From Bacteroidales bacterium GP1 (GTDB lineage Bacteria > Bacteroidota > Bacteroidia > Bacteroidales > Muribaculaceae): a stretch of 13,107 bases of DNA. Shown piece by piece: positions 1-7,469 of this stretch. The DNA lies in the NCBI GenBank assembly GCA_001701105.1, contig DAAI01000058.1:144396-157502 (forward strand), written 5' to 3'. The notes beneath the pieces were generated by a model. The model saw nothing but the letters and a program-made list of their open reading frames with translations, searched no databases and was not told the DNA's origin. A program made the position numbers and the translations under genes. Position 1 is the first letter of the stretch. Each line of letters begins with the position of its first letter.

Positions 1-1
1 A

Positions 2-241
2 TCGAAATTGATTACCATTTCAATGCGGCATTCCCGTAGAGGAAATGCAAAGACTAAAAACCCCATAGCGTCAGGAAAGCAAAAAGAAGTCACCTCAATG
101 CCTGATCAGCCCATAACAGAGAGGCCGGACGCTTCCGGAGAGAAGAAATCTGTGAAAAGGCGTTACCACAGAAAGCGTAATCATGCGCCTTCCGGCAATA
201 AGGCAAAGTCCAATACTTCGGAAACTGAATCCACAAAATGA
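2..241 (+). CDS. Possible 3' end of a basic, low-complexity protein (5' partial or small ORF)
   Basis: This frame is open from the second base of the window to a TGA at 239-241. It could be the tail of a gene that starts outside the window, or a 72-residue protein starting at the ATG at 23. The product is hydrophilic, without membrane segments, rich in Lys, Arg, Asn, Ser and Thr, with a basic patch (KKSVKRRYHRKRN) near its end, as in disordered or nucleic-acid-binding tails. It overlaps the end of lon by 61 bases on the opposite strand, which is unusual. A second frame (bases 1-39, ending FNAAFP-stop) is also open at the edge and may be the true end of the upstream gene. I do not recognise a family. 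The case rests on frame length and on the absence of any other candidate in bases 1-180. Confidence 0.3.
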   Translation, partial: SKLITISMRHSRRGNAKTKNPIASGKQKEVTSMPDQPITERPDASGEKKSVKRRYHRKRNHAPSGNKAKSNTSETESTK

Positions 242-2616
242 AACTCCAAGCCTTCAAGATATGAAGGTTTGATCTCCTCAATATCCTTCTTATTACGCGC
301 ACTCAGGATTATATACTTGATTCCGGCGCGTTTTGCGGCAAGGATTTTTTCTTTAATGCCTCCTACAGGAAGTACTCTGCCGCGCAGGGTGATTTCACCC
401 GTCATTGCAAGTTTCTCCTTAACTAATCTCCCGGTGAATGCAGATGTGATAGCCGTAAGCATGGTAATTCCGGCTGAAGGACCATCTTTGGGAACGGCAC
501 CTTCCGGAACGTGTATATGAATCTGCTTCCCTTCAAAATCAGCCGGTTTTAGACCATATGAAGCAGCGTGAGTCTTAAGATACTGCAGGGCAGTTACAGC
601 TGATTCTTTCATTACATCTCCAAGATTTCCTGTAAGAGTTAATTTAGATTCTTTACCTTCAGCCACGGCAACTTCTATAAATAAGATTTCGCCACCGCTT
701 TTTGTCCATGCAAGGCCTGTAACAACGCCGGGAATCTCGTTGGTCTCATATTGATCCGGAAATACCGATTGCCTTCCGAGCAGGCTTCTGACTTTCTGAT
801 CATCAATCACTGCATCTATCGGCTTGTCGGAGGCCTTGAGCCTCGCTTCCTTTCGGAGACATTCAGCAATGCGTTTCTCAAGTTGTCGGACTCCGCTTTC
901 ACGGGTATAGAATCGAATAATTTCTTTCAACGCAGCATCCGTAAAAGAGATTTCATCATCTTTAAACCCATGATTCACGAGATTTCGGGGTATCAGATGA
1001 AGCCGTGCAATATGTAGCTTTTCATCTTCCACATATCCTTCAATATCAATGACCTCCATCCGGTCGAGCAATGGCTGGCAGATATTATCCAGCGAATTGG
1101 CCGTAGCTATGAAAAGCACATGCGATAAGTCATAATCGTGATCGATAAAGTTATCATGGAATCTTGAGTTCTGTTCTGGGTCAAGCACTTCAAGAAGGGC
1201 GGTCTGCGGGTCGCCCTTATAGTCAGCTCCGAGTTTGTCGATTTCATCCAGAACCATCACGGGGTCGGACGTGCCACACTTCTCAAGGGCCGAAATTATC
1301 CTCCCCGGCATTGAGCCGAGATATGTGCGCCGATGCCCTCTGATTTCTGCTTCATCGTGCACTCCCCCTAATGCTATCCTGACATACTTGCGTCCGAGAG
1401 CTTCAGCTATTGATTTGCCAAGGGATGTTTTTCCTACTCCCGGAGGCCCTACCAGACAAAGGATCGGAGCTTTCATATCTTTTCGGAGCTTTATCACAGC
1501 CATTTGCTCTATGATTCTCTCCTTCACTTTCTCCAAGGCAAAATGATCCCGATTTAGTATTTTTTCTACAAATTCAAGAGAAAAATCTGAGTTGTCCATA
1601 TGTAGCCAGGGTAGATTCAGAAAGGTATCGAGATAAGAATACTGCATCGCATATTCCGGTGAATTTGGGGCATACCGGGTCAGTTTTCGCAATTCTTTCT
1701 CATAAGCCGCTTTAGTTTCATTGCTCCAATGCTTAGTTGATGCCCTTAAATCCAGCTCTTCAAAATCTGAATCTTCTGTTTCCCCTCCGAGTTCGGATTG
1801 AAGGGTTTTTATCTGAGCACGCAGAAATTCCGACCTTTGTTGCTGATTGAGATTCTCCATAGTCTGTCGGCTTAACTCCTCGCGCAGTGAGAGCTTATGG
1901 ATTTCGGATGATAAAAATTTCATGAAGGCTGTTCTCCGCTTGGAGAGATCCAATTCTTCAATAAATGCTAAGGTCTGCTCTCTGGTAGCCGGTGAGTTAT
2001 GAATCATGAAGCTGAGACGTTCAATCGTTCCGTCAGGGATTGAATTCAATTTTTCATTGAGCTGGAGACGATGCTCATTAGACAAAAATTGAGTGAGTGC
2101 ATCAAATCTTTGATTGAGCAATTCTTGCAGTTCTGCCTCTGTTTCATTATAATCAATCAGTTTCTCATGCAAGCGTATGACATTTGATACGGCAAATGCT
2201 TCTCCAACCCACCCTGCAGTGGAGATTCGACACTGGAATCCCGTCTGGATAATCCCTTCGTATTTATTTTTATCGGATGTTTCGGAAAAAATGACCGGCC
2301 ATGCAACAATTCCTGTACAATCCTTGAATTTAGATGCTTGTACAGTTTCGCCTGTCATCTTGGAGATGTATTCCTTTTCCGGAACCATTACCATTGGCGA
2401 TTTGGATGCATTCGCCTCCTTCAGCACCGCTCTCTGATATTCGGTCACGGCCGTAATTGACATCTGCTGATAAGGTAAGACTATTTCATCCAACATAGGA
2501 TACACTAAAAGTGAAGATGCTCTTGTTACAGGAGTTGCACCCTGCTGATCGGCATATAAAGAATGAATAGAATTAATATCTTGTAAGATTATCTGATCTG
2601 TCTTTCTTAGATTCAT
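181..2616 (-). CDS. lon: ATP-dependent protease La (Lon, LonA type)
   Basis: Cytosolic AAA+ serine protease that unfolds and degrades misfolded and regulatory proteins. The 811-residue product has the full LonA layout: N-terminal substrate-binding domain (about 30-230), a helical stretch with the conserved ending LRAQIKTLQSELGG, the AAA+ module with Walker A GPPGVGKTS (390-398) and Walker B VMVLDEID (453-460), and the S16 protease domain. The catalytic dyad is Ser714 in DGPSAG and Lys757 in GGIKEK, spaced as in the E. coli enzyme. The frame opens with a TTG at 2622, but the ATG two codons later (2616) is preferred. The N-terminal domain looks more divergent than the rest. It is divergent from trmN6 and has a Bacteroidota-type promoter about 50-85 bases upstream. 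No leftward gene follows within the window, so it appears monocistronic here. Confidence 0.96.
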   Translation of the reverse strand: MNLRKTDQIILQDINSIHSLYADQQGATPVTRASSLLVYPMLDEIVLPYQQMSITAVTEYQRAVLKEANASKSPMVMVPEKEYISKMTGETVQASKFKDCTGIVAWPVIFSETSDKNKYEGIIQTGFQCRISTAGWVGEAFAVSNVIRLHEKLIDYNETEAELQELLNQRFDALTQFLSNEHRLQLNEKLNSIPDGTIERLSFMIHNSPATREQTLAFIEELDLSKRRTAFMKFLSSEIHKLSLREELSRQTMENLNQQQRSEFLRAQIKTLQSELGGETEDSDFEELDLRASTKHWSNETKAAYEKELRKLTRYAPNSPEYAMQYSYLDTFLNLPWLHMDNSDFSLEFVEKILNRDHFALEKVKERIIEQMAVIKLRKDMKAPILCLVGPPGVGKTSLGKSIAEALGRKYVRIALGGVHDEAEIRGHRRTYLGSMPGRIISALEKCGTSDPVMVLDEIDKLGADYKGDPQTALLEVLDPEQNSRFHDNFIDHDYDLSHVLFIATANSLDNICQPLLDRMEVIDIEGYVEDEKLHIARLHLIPRNLVNHGFKDDEISFTDAALKEIIRFYTRESGVRQLEKRIAECLRKEARLKASDKPIDAVIDDQKVRSLLGRQSVFPDQYETNEIPGVVTGLAWTKSGGEILFIEVAVAEGKESKLTLTGNLGDVMKESAVTALQYLKTHAASYGLKPADFEGKQIHIHVPEGAVPKDGPSAGITMLTAITSAFTGRLVKEKLAMTGEITLRGRVLPVGGIKEKILAAKRAGIKYIILSARNKKDIEEIKPSYLEGLEFHFVDSVSEVLDFALLPEGA

Positions 2617-2669
2617 GTCCAAAAGATTGTATGATTATTACAGTAAGGATAAAATTTTCCAAACGGATA

Positions 2670-2701
2670 CAAAATTACAAAAAAATCCGCATATTTTCTA
2701 A
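2670..2701 (-). promoter_or_regulatory. Probable lon promoter (Bacteroidota sigma-A type)
   Basis: Read on the minus strand, a perfect TAnnTTTG box (TAATTTTG, 2677 to 2670) lies exactly 20 bases downstream of TTAG (2701-2698), one mismatch from the TTTG -33 box. Transcription would start near 2663, leaving a leader of roughly 45-50 bases before the lon ATG. The motif and spacing are the known Bacteroidota pattern; its use here is inferred. Confidence 0.45.
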
Positions 2702-2779
2702 GGTATTTTCTATTGATGCCTGATGTCAAACTAAATTACCATGAGGAAATATTAATCCTGCCGATACGTTGAGATTAAT

Positions 2780-3535
2780 ATGGGTAAGGAAAATTCAGGT
2801 GTTTTCCGTTTCAAGCAATTTGAATGCAGGCATTCCCGCAGCTCGATGAAAATAAGTGCGGATGCCGTATTGCTTGGAGCGTGGAGTAGCGCGACTGAAG
2901 GTAATATTCTTGATGTTGGCACCGGGTGTGGCGTTATAGCCCTTATGTGTGCGCAAAAAAATCCTTGTGCGTCAATATATGCGCTTGATATTGATGCTGA
3001 TTCACTCTCCGATGCCTTCGAAAATTTTTCCCACTCGCCATGGGGAGATAGAATATTCACAATTCTTGAGGATTTTAACGCTCCTGTCTTGAGCGATTTG
3101 CCCCAATTCCATAGGATTCTCCCTTCCTTTGATCTGATAATATCAAACCCTCCGTATTTTGATTCTGGGGTTAATGTTACTGATTCCCCACGCCTGCGTG
3201 CACGTCATGATTGCGCTTTGCCTTTGTCGGTATTACTCCGAAATGCAAAATCGTTATTGACACCCCGTGGAAAAATTGAATTGATCCTACCTTATGGAAG
3301 ATTGAAGCAATTATTGAAAATCATAAAAGAAATTGGGTTGGAAGTTGACCGGTTAGTAAATATTAAAGGACACCCGGGCGCATCTGTAAAACGAATATTG
3401 GTAGGCCTAACTTCTATTGGGAATATTACCGAAGAATCCAGTGCAGAAGATAAGCCCCTCGTCTTGCAATTCTCTCCGGGAGTGCCTTCTGAAGAATACC
3501 GGGAGCTTTGCAGCCCCTTCTATCTATCATTCTAA
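2780..3535 (+). CDS. trmN6: tRNA1(Val) (adenine37-N6)-methyltransferase
   Basis: SAM-dependent enzyme that methylates N6 of adenine 37, next to the anticodon, in tRNA1(Val) (E. coli YfiC/TrmN6 family). The 251-residue product is full length. It begins with the family hallmark FRFKQFECRHSRSSMKISADAVLLGAW, here stated by its ends: FRFKQF at the start and DAVLLGAW at the finish. The SAM-binding motif I follows (D45VGTGCG51), then the amino-methyltransferase catalytic motif SNPPY (122-126), and the C-terminus FYLSF matches the E. coli FYLFM ending. It stands alone, divergent from lon and convergent with groEL, with only the shared terminator between stop codons. I could not pick out a convincing promoter box in the 163-base gap to lon. 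Confidence 0.9.
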   Translation: MGKENSGVFRFKQFECRHSRSSMKISADAVLLGAWSSATEGNILDVGTGCGVIALMCAQKNPCASIYALDIDADSLSDAFENFSHSPWGDRIFTILEDFNAPVLSDLPQFHRILPSFDLIISNPPYFDSGVNVTDSPRLRARHDCALPLSVLLRNAKSLLTPRGKIELILPYGRLKQLLKIIKEIGLEVDRLVNIKGHPGASVKRILVGLTSIGNITEESSAEDKPLVLQFSPGVPSEEYRELCSPFYLSF

Positions 3536-3536
3536 T

Positions 3537-3577
3537 AAAAATGGATTGTATCGACAGTTGTGATACAATCCATTTTT
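3537..3577. terminator. Bidirectional intrinsic terminator between trmN6 and groEL
   Basis: A perfect 16-base inverted repeat (3537-3552 and 3562-3577) surrounds a 9-base loop. The arms begin with AAAA and end with TTTT, so both strands give a hairpin followed by a U-run. It begins two bases after the trmN6 stop and ends 19 bases before the groEL stop, so it should end both converging transcripts. Confidence 0.88.
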
Positions 3578-3596
3578 ATTTTGATAGTCGTATGGG

Positions 3597-5237
3597 TTAC
3601 ATCATGCCGCCCATGCCACCCATTCCGGGAGCACCGCCTGCCGGCATTGCCGGAACATCTTCCTTCTTGTCTGCGATAACGCATTCAGTGGTTAGGAACA
3701 TTCCTGCGATGCTTGCTGCATTTTCGAGGGCTACACGAGTTACTTTTGCAGGATCGATAACGCCGGATGCAAAGAAGTTCTCAAATGTATCGGTGCGGGC
3801 ATTGTAACCGTAGTCGCCGGTACCTTCTTTTACCTTTTGAAGAATTACCGCTCCTTCAACTCCTGCATTGTCTACTATCTGACGCAGCGGCTCCTCAATA
3901 GCGCGGCGGATAATCTGAATACCTGTGTTTTCATCATCGTTAGAACCTTTAAGTTCATCGAGTGCGGGAAGGCAGCGAATATATGCTACGCCACCGCCGG
4001 GAACGATTCCTTCGGCTATCGCTGCACGGGTGGCCGACAGAGCATCGTCTACTCGGTCTTTCTTTTCCTTCATCTCTACTTCTGATGGTGCGCCAATATA
4101 GAGAACGGCAACGCCGCCTGCCAACTTGGCGAGACGTTCCTGCAACTTCTCTTTGTCATAGTTGGAGGTAGTGGTCTCAATCTGTGCTTTTATTTGTGCG
4201 ACGCGATTAGCAATCGCCTCTTTGGAGCCGGCTCCATTGACGATAATGGTATTGTCTTTATTAACTGTAACTTTCTCGGCTGTACCAAGGTCATGGACGG
4301 TTGCCTGTGCAAGCTGCATACCTTTGACTTCGCTTATGACAGTGCCACCGGTCAGAATGGCGATATCCTCAAGCATTTCTTTGCGGCGGTCGCCGAAACC
4401 GGGAGCTTTCACCGCACATATCTTCAATGAGCCGCGAAGACGGTTTACTACCAATGTGGCGAGAGCCTCATTGTCTACATCCTCAGCTATAATGAGCAAC
4501 GGACGTCCTGACTGGGCTACTGCTTCAAGAATGGGAAGCATATCTTTAAGATTGGATATTTTCTTGTCGTATAAAAGGATATACGGAGAATCCATCTCGC
4601 ATTCCATCTTTTCGCTATTTGTCACGAAGTAAGGGGATATATAACCGCGGTCGAACTGCATACCTTCAACTACATCGACGGAGGTTTCTGTGCCTTTTGC
4701 TTCTTCTACGGTTATTACGCCCTCAGTCTTAACTTTCTCCATTGCTTCGGCGATAAGGCGACCGATCTCTTCATCATTATTTGCAGAGATGCGGGCAACA
4801 TTCTCGATCTTTTCCATATCGTTGTCAACCGCCTGACTTTGAGCCTTGATCTGCTCGACTACAGTTGAGACAGCTTTGTCGATACCGCGCTTCAAATCCA
4901 TAGGATTAGCCCCGGCTGCCACATTTTTAAGACCCACATTCACGATAGCCTGAGCAAGCACAGTGGCTGTTGTGGTGCCGTCGCCTGCCTGATCGCCTGT
5001 TTTGGAAGCTACTTCCTTAACAAGCTGGGCTCCCATGTTCTGGAAGGGATCTTCCAGTTCGATTTCACGAGCTACGGTTACACCGTCTTTAGTGATATGA
5101 GGAGCGCCGAATTTCTTTTCGATGATAACATTGCGACCCTTCGGGCCGAGGGTTACCTTTACGGCATCGGCGAGTGCGTCGACACCATTTTTAAGCTCTT
5201 CACGAGCCTTTATGTTGAATTTTATTTCTTTTGCCAT
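3597..5237 (-). CDS. groEL: Chaperonin GroEL (Hsp60)
   Basis: Large subunit of the tetradecameric cytosolic chaperonin that folds proteins with ATP under the GroES lid. The 546-residue product starts MAKEIKFN; the frame runs 11 codons further upstream, into the groES spacer, but the MAKEIKF start is the family norm. Visible ATP-site motifs are LGPKGRN (30-36), TKDGVTVARE around Asp51 and GDGTTTATV (Asp86 to Val93), plus the VDDALSATRAA block with the hydrolysis Asp. The tail is the usual Gly-Gly-Met repeat (GGMGGMM). It lies 25 bases downstream of groES as the second gene of the classical operon and ends at the terminator shared with trmN6. It looks intact. Confidence 0.98.
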   Translation of the reverse strand: MAKEIKFNIKAREELKNGVDALADAVKVTLGPKGRNVIIEKKFGAPHITKDGVTVAREIELEDPFQNMGAQLVKEVASKTGDQAGDGTTTATVLAQAIVNVGLKNVAAGANPMDLKRGIDKAVSTVVEQIKAQSQAVDNDMEKIENVARISANNDEEIGRLIAEAMEKVKTEGVITVEEAKGTETSVDVVEGMQFDRGYISPYFVTNSEKMECEMDSPYILLYDKKISNLKDMLPILEAVAQSGRPLLIIAEDVDNEALATLVVNRLRGSLKICAVKAPGFGDRRKEMLEDIAILTGGTVISEVKGMQLAQATVHDLGTAEKVTVNKDNTIIVNGAGSKEAIANRVAQIKAQIETTTSNYDKEKLQERLAKLAGGVAVLYIGAPSEVEMKEKKDRVDDALSATRAAIAEGIVPGGGVAYIRCLPALDELKGSNDDENTGIQIIRRAIEEPLRQIVDNAGVEGAVILQKVKEGTGDYGYNARTDTFENFFASGVIDPAKVTRVALENAASIAGMFLTTECVIADKKEDVPAMPAGGAPGMGGMGGMM

Positions 5238-5262
5238 GATTAAGTTGATTTTTATAGTTTGT

Positions 5263-5535
5263 TTACTCAACTACGGCCAGAACATCACTCTGCCGCATCA
5301 TAAGATACTTTACACCTTCGATTTCTATTTCCGTGCCGGCGTATTTTCCAAACAGTACGGTATCTCCTTTCTTAAGTACCATCGGATCATCTTTAGTCCC
5401 GTCGCCAATAGCAAGGACTGTGCCTTTAAGGGGCTTTTCTTTTGCGGAATCTGGAATGATAATGCCTCCCAGTGTAGTCTCTTCTGCTGCCGTCGGTTCA
5501 ATAAGAACCCTGTCGGCCAATGGTTTGATGTTCAT
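5263..5535 (-). CDS. groES: Co-chaperonin GroES (Hsp10)
   Basis: Heptameric lid of the GroEL chamber. The 90-residue protein starts MNIKPLADRVLIEP, the family N-terminus. The mobile loop that binds GroEL is at about 17-32 with the GGIII core at 23-27, and the C-terminal GVKYLMMRQSDVLAVVE is typical. The reading frame stays open for 24 more codons upstream, but that lysine-rich extension has no counterpart in the family and is taken as leader. It is the first gene of the groES-groEL operon. The leader contains no CIRCE inverted repeat (TTAGCACTC-N9-GAGTGCTAA), so HrcA-type control is not visible. Confidence 0.97.
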   Translation of the reverse strand: MNIKPLADRVLIEPTAAEETTLGGIIIPDSAKEKPLKGTVLAIGDGTKDDPMVLKKGDTVLFGKYAGTEIEIEGVKYLMMRQSDVLAVVE

Positions 5536-5668
5536 AATCAATTTATATTTCTTTTTAACTTTTCTACATTTGAATCCTGTGGAGCATAGAAACTTCTCGG
5601 ATTTCATTTATAGTAATACAAATTTCATGCCAAAAGGGTTCAAAAAAGAATGGGGCATTTATAAAGAA

Positions 5669-5696
5669 GATGCGAAGACATTTTCATCTCCGCATC
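5669..5696 (-). terminator. Probable terminator of the amylase gene
   Basis: On the minus strand, GATGCGGAGA pairs with TCTTCGCATC (10 bp, one G-U pair) around an 8-base loop and is followed by the T-rich TTCTTTAT. It lies 24 bases after the amylase stop and ahead of groES, and would separate the two leftward units. The T-run is interrupted, so strength is uncertain. Confidence 0.5.
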
Positions 5697-5719
5697 CTTA
5701 AAACTCCGTATCAGATTTC

Positions 5720-7156
5720 TTATTTTTTCATAAGGATATATGATCGCTCCGGCGCAAGCAGACCGATCAGATTACCTTTTTTTACTTTAAATTCTTTGCC
5801 ATAGACAACATCCTTATAAGTCCCGTCGGGCAAGCCGGTAGGGAGATTGACAGAGTTGGCAAATGTGCCGATGTTGACAACAGCCGCTCCTTTGTTTCCT
5901 CTGTTTACAAGAAGCACCTGCCCATTTTCATTAATCCGCACATCTTCCTTCTGATTTTTCATTTCCTTGCGGAAATTATTCACTGCCACCACTTCGGGAT
6001 GCTTGAATTCATCGTTTCCTCTTGCTCCGAGAATGTTGTTGCCATAATAGTTCTTTCGTGTCGAACCGGCCGGACGCGAAAAGAATAGGGGAGTCCCGTT
6101 CTGACGAGCCGTAAGAAATACCCAGCCATTGCGGATTTGCGCATCAGTAAGATGAGCAGATTCATGAGCATTGGCATAAGTATCGTGGCTTTCTACCCAT
6201 GTCGTGAGAAATTCCGGAGCTGCCTGATGATGGAAATTGATGATATCCTTGCCATTGGCAGAGTGTTGTTCAAGTACTTCTCTAAGAACATGGCCATAGC
6301 TTGATGCTGTCTGATTCATATAATCGGCATATTCGGATTCGGGTACATTCTTATCTTGAAGAATTTCACCGTATACGAATAAAGAGTCATAGGGGAGAGC
6401 CAGCTTTATACCTTTAACTGCTTTTCTTCCTGTGGCCACATCCCAGAAATCATTTTCCTTAACTCCGGACGCTGTGTCGACAGGATCGGAGTGTACGCCT
6501 ATATGTTTGGCTGTATCGTACCTGAATCCCCTTACACCCATTGACAACAATTCGTTTACGAATTTCATGTAATATTTCTGGAAGTCGGGATTCTCAGTGT
6601 TTACATCTGGAAGGCCTCCTGTACCTTCTAAAGTGCATTGCTCACGGATATTATAGTCTCTTATCGGAGTCAGACCATTGGAATGGAACATTTTATCTCT
6701 CCCTCCGACGGCTTCATAAAAACTATCTTCCACTGCATCAATGTCGAAGGCTGTATGATTAGGGAGCACATCGACAATTACGCGAACATTATATTTGGCG
6801 GCAGAGTCCATCATTGCCTGCATTTCTGCTTTCGAACCCAGAATCTTATTCCCAATCGACCAATTGGTGGGTTGATAGTAGTAATACCAGTTTCCTTCAG
6901 TTACATCCGGGTCGAATATCATTTTGCCTGCACCCTCCGGATAATAGCATGCCTGCACGGGAGAAGTCTGGATCATTGTAAACCCGGCATCAGCGATTTC
7001 CTTCATGCTACGCGCCATTTCTGAGAAATTCCAGCTCCAGGCGTGCATGATTGTTTCTTCATTCGTGGCCTCTGGATTAACCGTAATACGGTCTTTTGCC
7101 CTAACCGGAATCACTATGGTCGGGCACAATAACAGCAGTAACAGTGTCTTTTTCAT
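5720..7156 (-). CDS. Secreted alpha-amylase, glycoside hydrolase family 13 (AmyE-like)
   Basis: Endo-acting enzyme predicted to cleave alpha-1,4 links in starch or glycogen. The 478-residue product starts with a classical signal peptide (MKKTLLLLLLC...), with probable cleavage after PVRA near residue 20. The Cys at 11 lacks a proper lipobox, so it is probably periplasmic or released rather than a lipoprotein. The four GH13 regions are present: DVLPNH (Asp129), GFRYDTAKH with nucleophile Asp214, YGEIL with acid/base Glu264, and WVESHD with Asp325. The QTSP and YYQPTNWSIGN blocks resemble Bacillus subtilis AmyE. The last 90 or so residues fit the C-terminal beta-sandwich. The frame opens 11 codons earlier, but the start before the signal peptide is preferred. 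No susC/susD partners or regulator lie nearby, so it is a stand-alone gene. Confidence 0.9.
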   Translation of the reverse strand: MKKTLLLLLLCPTIVIPVRAKDRITVNPEATNEETIMHAWSWNFSEMARSMKEIADAGFTMIQTSPVQACYYPEGAGKMIFDPDVTEGNWYYYYQPTNWSIGNKILGSKAEMQAMMDSAAKYNVRVIVDVLPNHTAFDIDAVEDSFYEAVGGRDKMFHSNGLTPIRDYNIREQCTLEGTGGLPDVNTENPDFQKYYMKFVNELLSMGVRGFRYDTAKHIGVHSDPVDTASGVKENDFWDVATGRKAVKGIKLALPYDSLFVYGEILQDKNVPESEYADYMNQTASSYGHVLREVLEQHSANGKDIINFHHQAAPEFLTTWVESHDTYANAHESAHLTDAQIRNGWVFLTARQNGTPLFFSRPAGSTRKNYYGNNILGARGNDEFKHPEVVAVNNFRKEMKNQKEDVRINENGQVLLVNRGNKGAAVVNIGTFANSVNLPTGLPDGTYKDVVYGKEFKVKKGNLIGLLAPERSYILMKK

Positions 7157-7186
7157 TATAAAGAGATTGTATGTTGGTGTCAGATG

Positions 7187-7194
7187 CAAAGCTA
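7187..7194 (-). promoter_or_regulatory. Possible -7 box of the amylase promoter
   Basis: The minus strand reads TAGCTTTG, a perfect TAnnTTTG box, 31 bases upstream of the chosen amylase ATG. No TTTG box is found 19-21 bases further upstream, so either the promoter is weak and needs an activator or the match is chance. Confidence 0.3.
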
Positions 7195-7211
7195 TTAGGT
7201 AATATTAGACG

Positions 7212-7229
7212 TTATTATCGAGATAATAA
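7212..7229. promoter_or_regulatory. Palindrome, possible operator for the amylase
   Basis: TTATTATC and its exact reverse complement GATAATAA are separated by GA. The element lies 18-42 bases upstream of the possible amylase -7 box, where an activator or a repressor could act. AT-rich palindromes arise by chance in such DNA, and no regulator gene adjoins, so the role is a guess. Confidence 0.3.
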
Positions 7230-7376
7230 GATCTGTTACGATTCTATTCCCGACATTTATATAAATAACATAAAATAAAAGTGAAAGTTTAATGGGGAGA
7301 ATTTTTTTGCACATCAAGAGGGAATGTGTGCCGTTTGTAAAAATAATTTAATTATTTGATAATAAGGTCAGTTATA

Positions 7377-7408
7377 TTTGGAAGTTAAAGAGAATTTTAT
7401 TAATTTTG
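7377..7408 (+). promoter_or_regulatory. Promoter of the NlpC/P60 gene (Bacteroidota type)
   Basis: TTTG at 7377-7380 and TAATTTTG at 7401-7408 are separated by exactly 20 bases, matching the TTTG-N19-21-TAnnTTTG consensus of Bacteroidota housekeeping promoters. Transcription would start near 7415, giving a leader of about 55 bases. Confidence 0.6.
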
Positions 7409-7469
7409 TGATGTAATAATCGGAGTATGGTCACGATAGAGCCATAACTCATTGGAACTGACAGACATT

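Larger units (their letters stand above)
7157..7469. other. Divergent intergenic region between amylase and NlpC/P60 gene
   Basis: These 313 AT-rich bases hold no gene. They contain a good rightward promoter for the peptidase gene (7377-7408), a possible leftward -7 box for the amylase (7187-7194) and a perfect 18-base palindrome (7212-7229). Nothing else stands out in 7230-7370. Confidence 0.7.

Noticed and set aside
128..141. CCGGA-CGCT-TCCGG hairpin as a terminator for lon
   Set aside because: The stem is only five pairs and no U-run follows on the lon strand.
90..302. Leftward frame of 70 codons over the end of lon
   Set aside because: It lies mostly in another frame of lon and its predicted product shows no family features.
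4162..4632. Long frame antisense to groEL (156 codons)
   Set aside because: It is an antisense shadow of a strongly conserved gene; the codon pattern follows groEL.
3597..5270. GroEL start at 5270, overlapping the end of groES
   Set aside because: MAKEIKF at 5237 is the conserved start; the extra 11 codons use the spacer and the groES stop region.
5263..5607. N-terminally extended GroES beginning at 5607
   Set aside because: The family start MNIKPLADRV at 5535 is unmistakable and the lysine-rich extension has no counterpart in GroES proteins.
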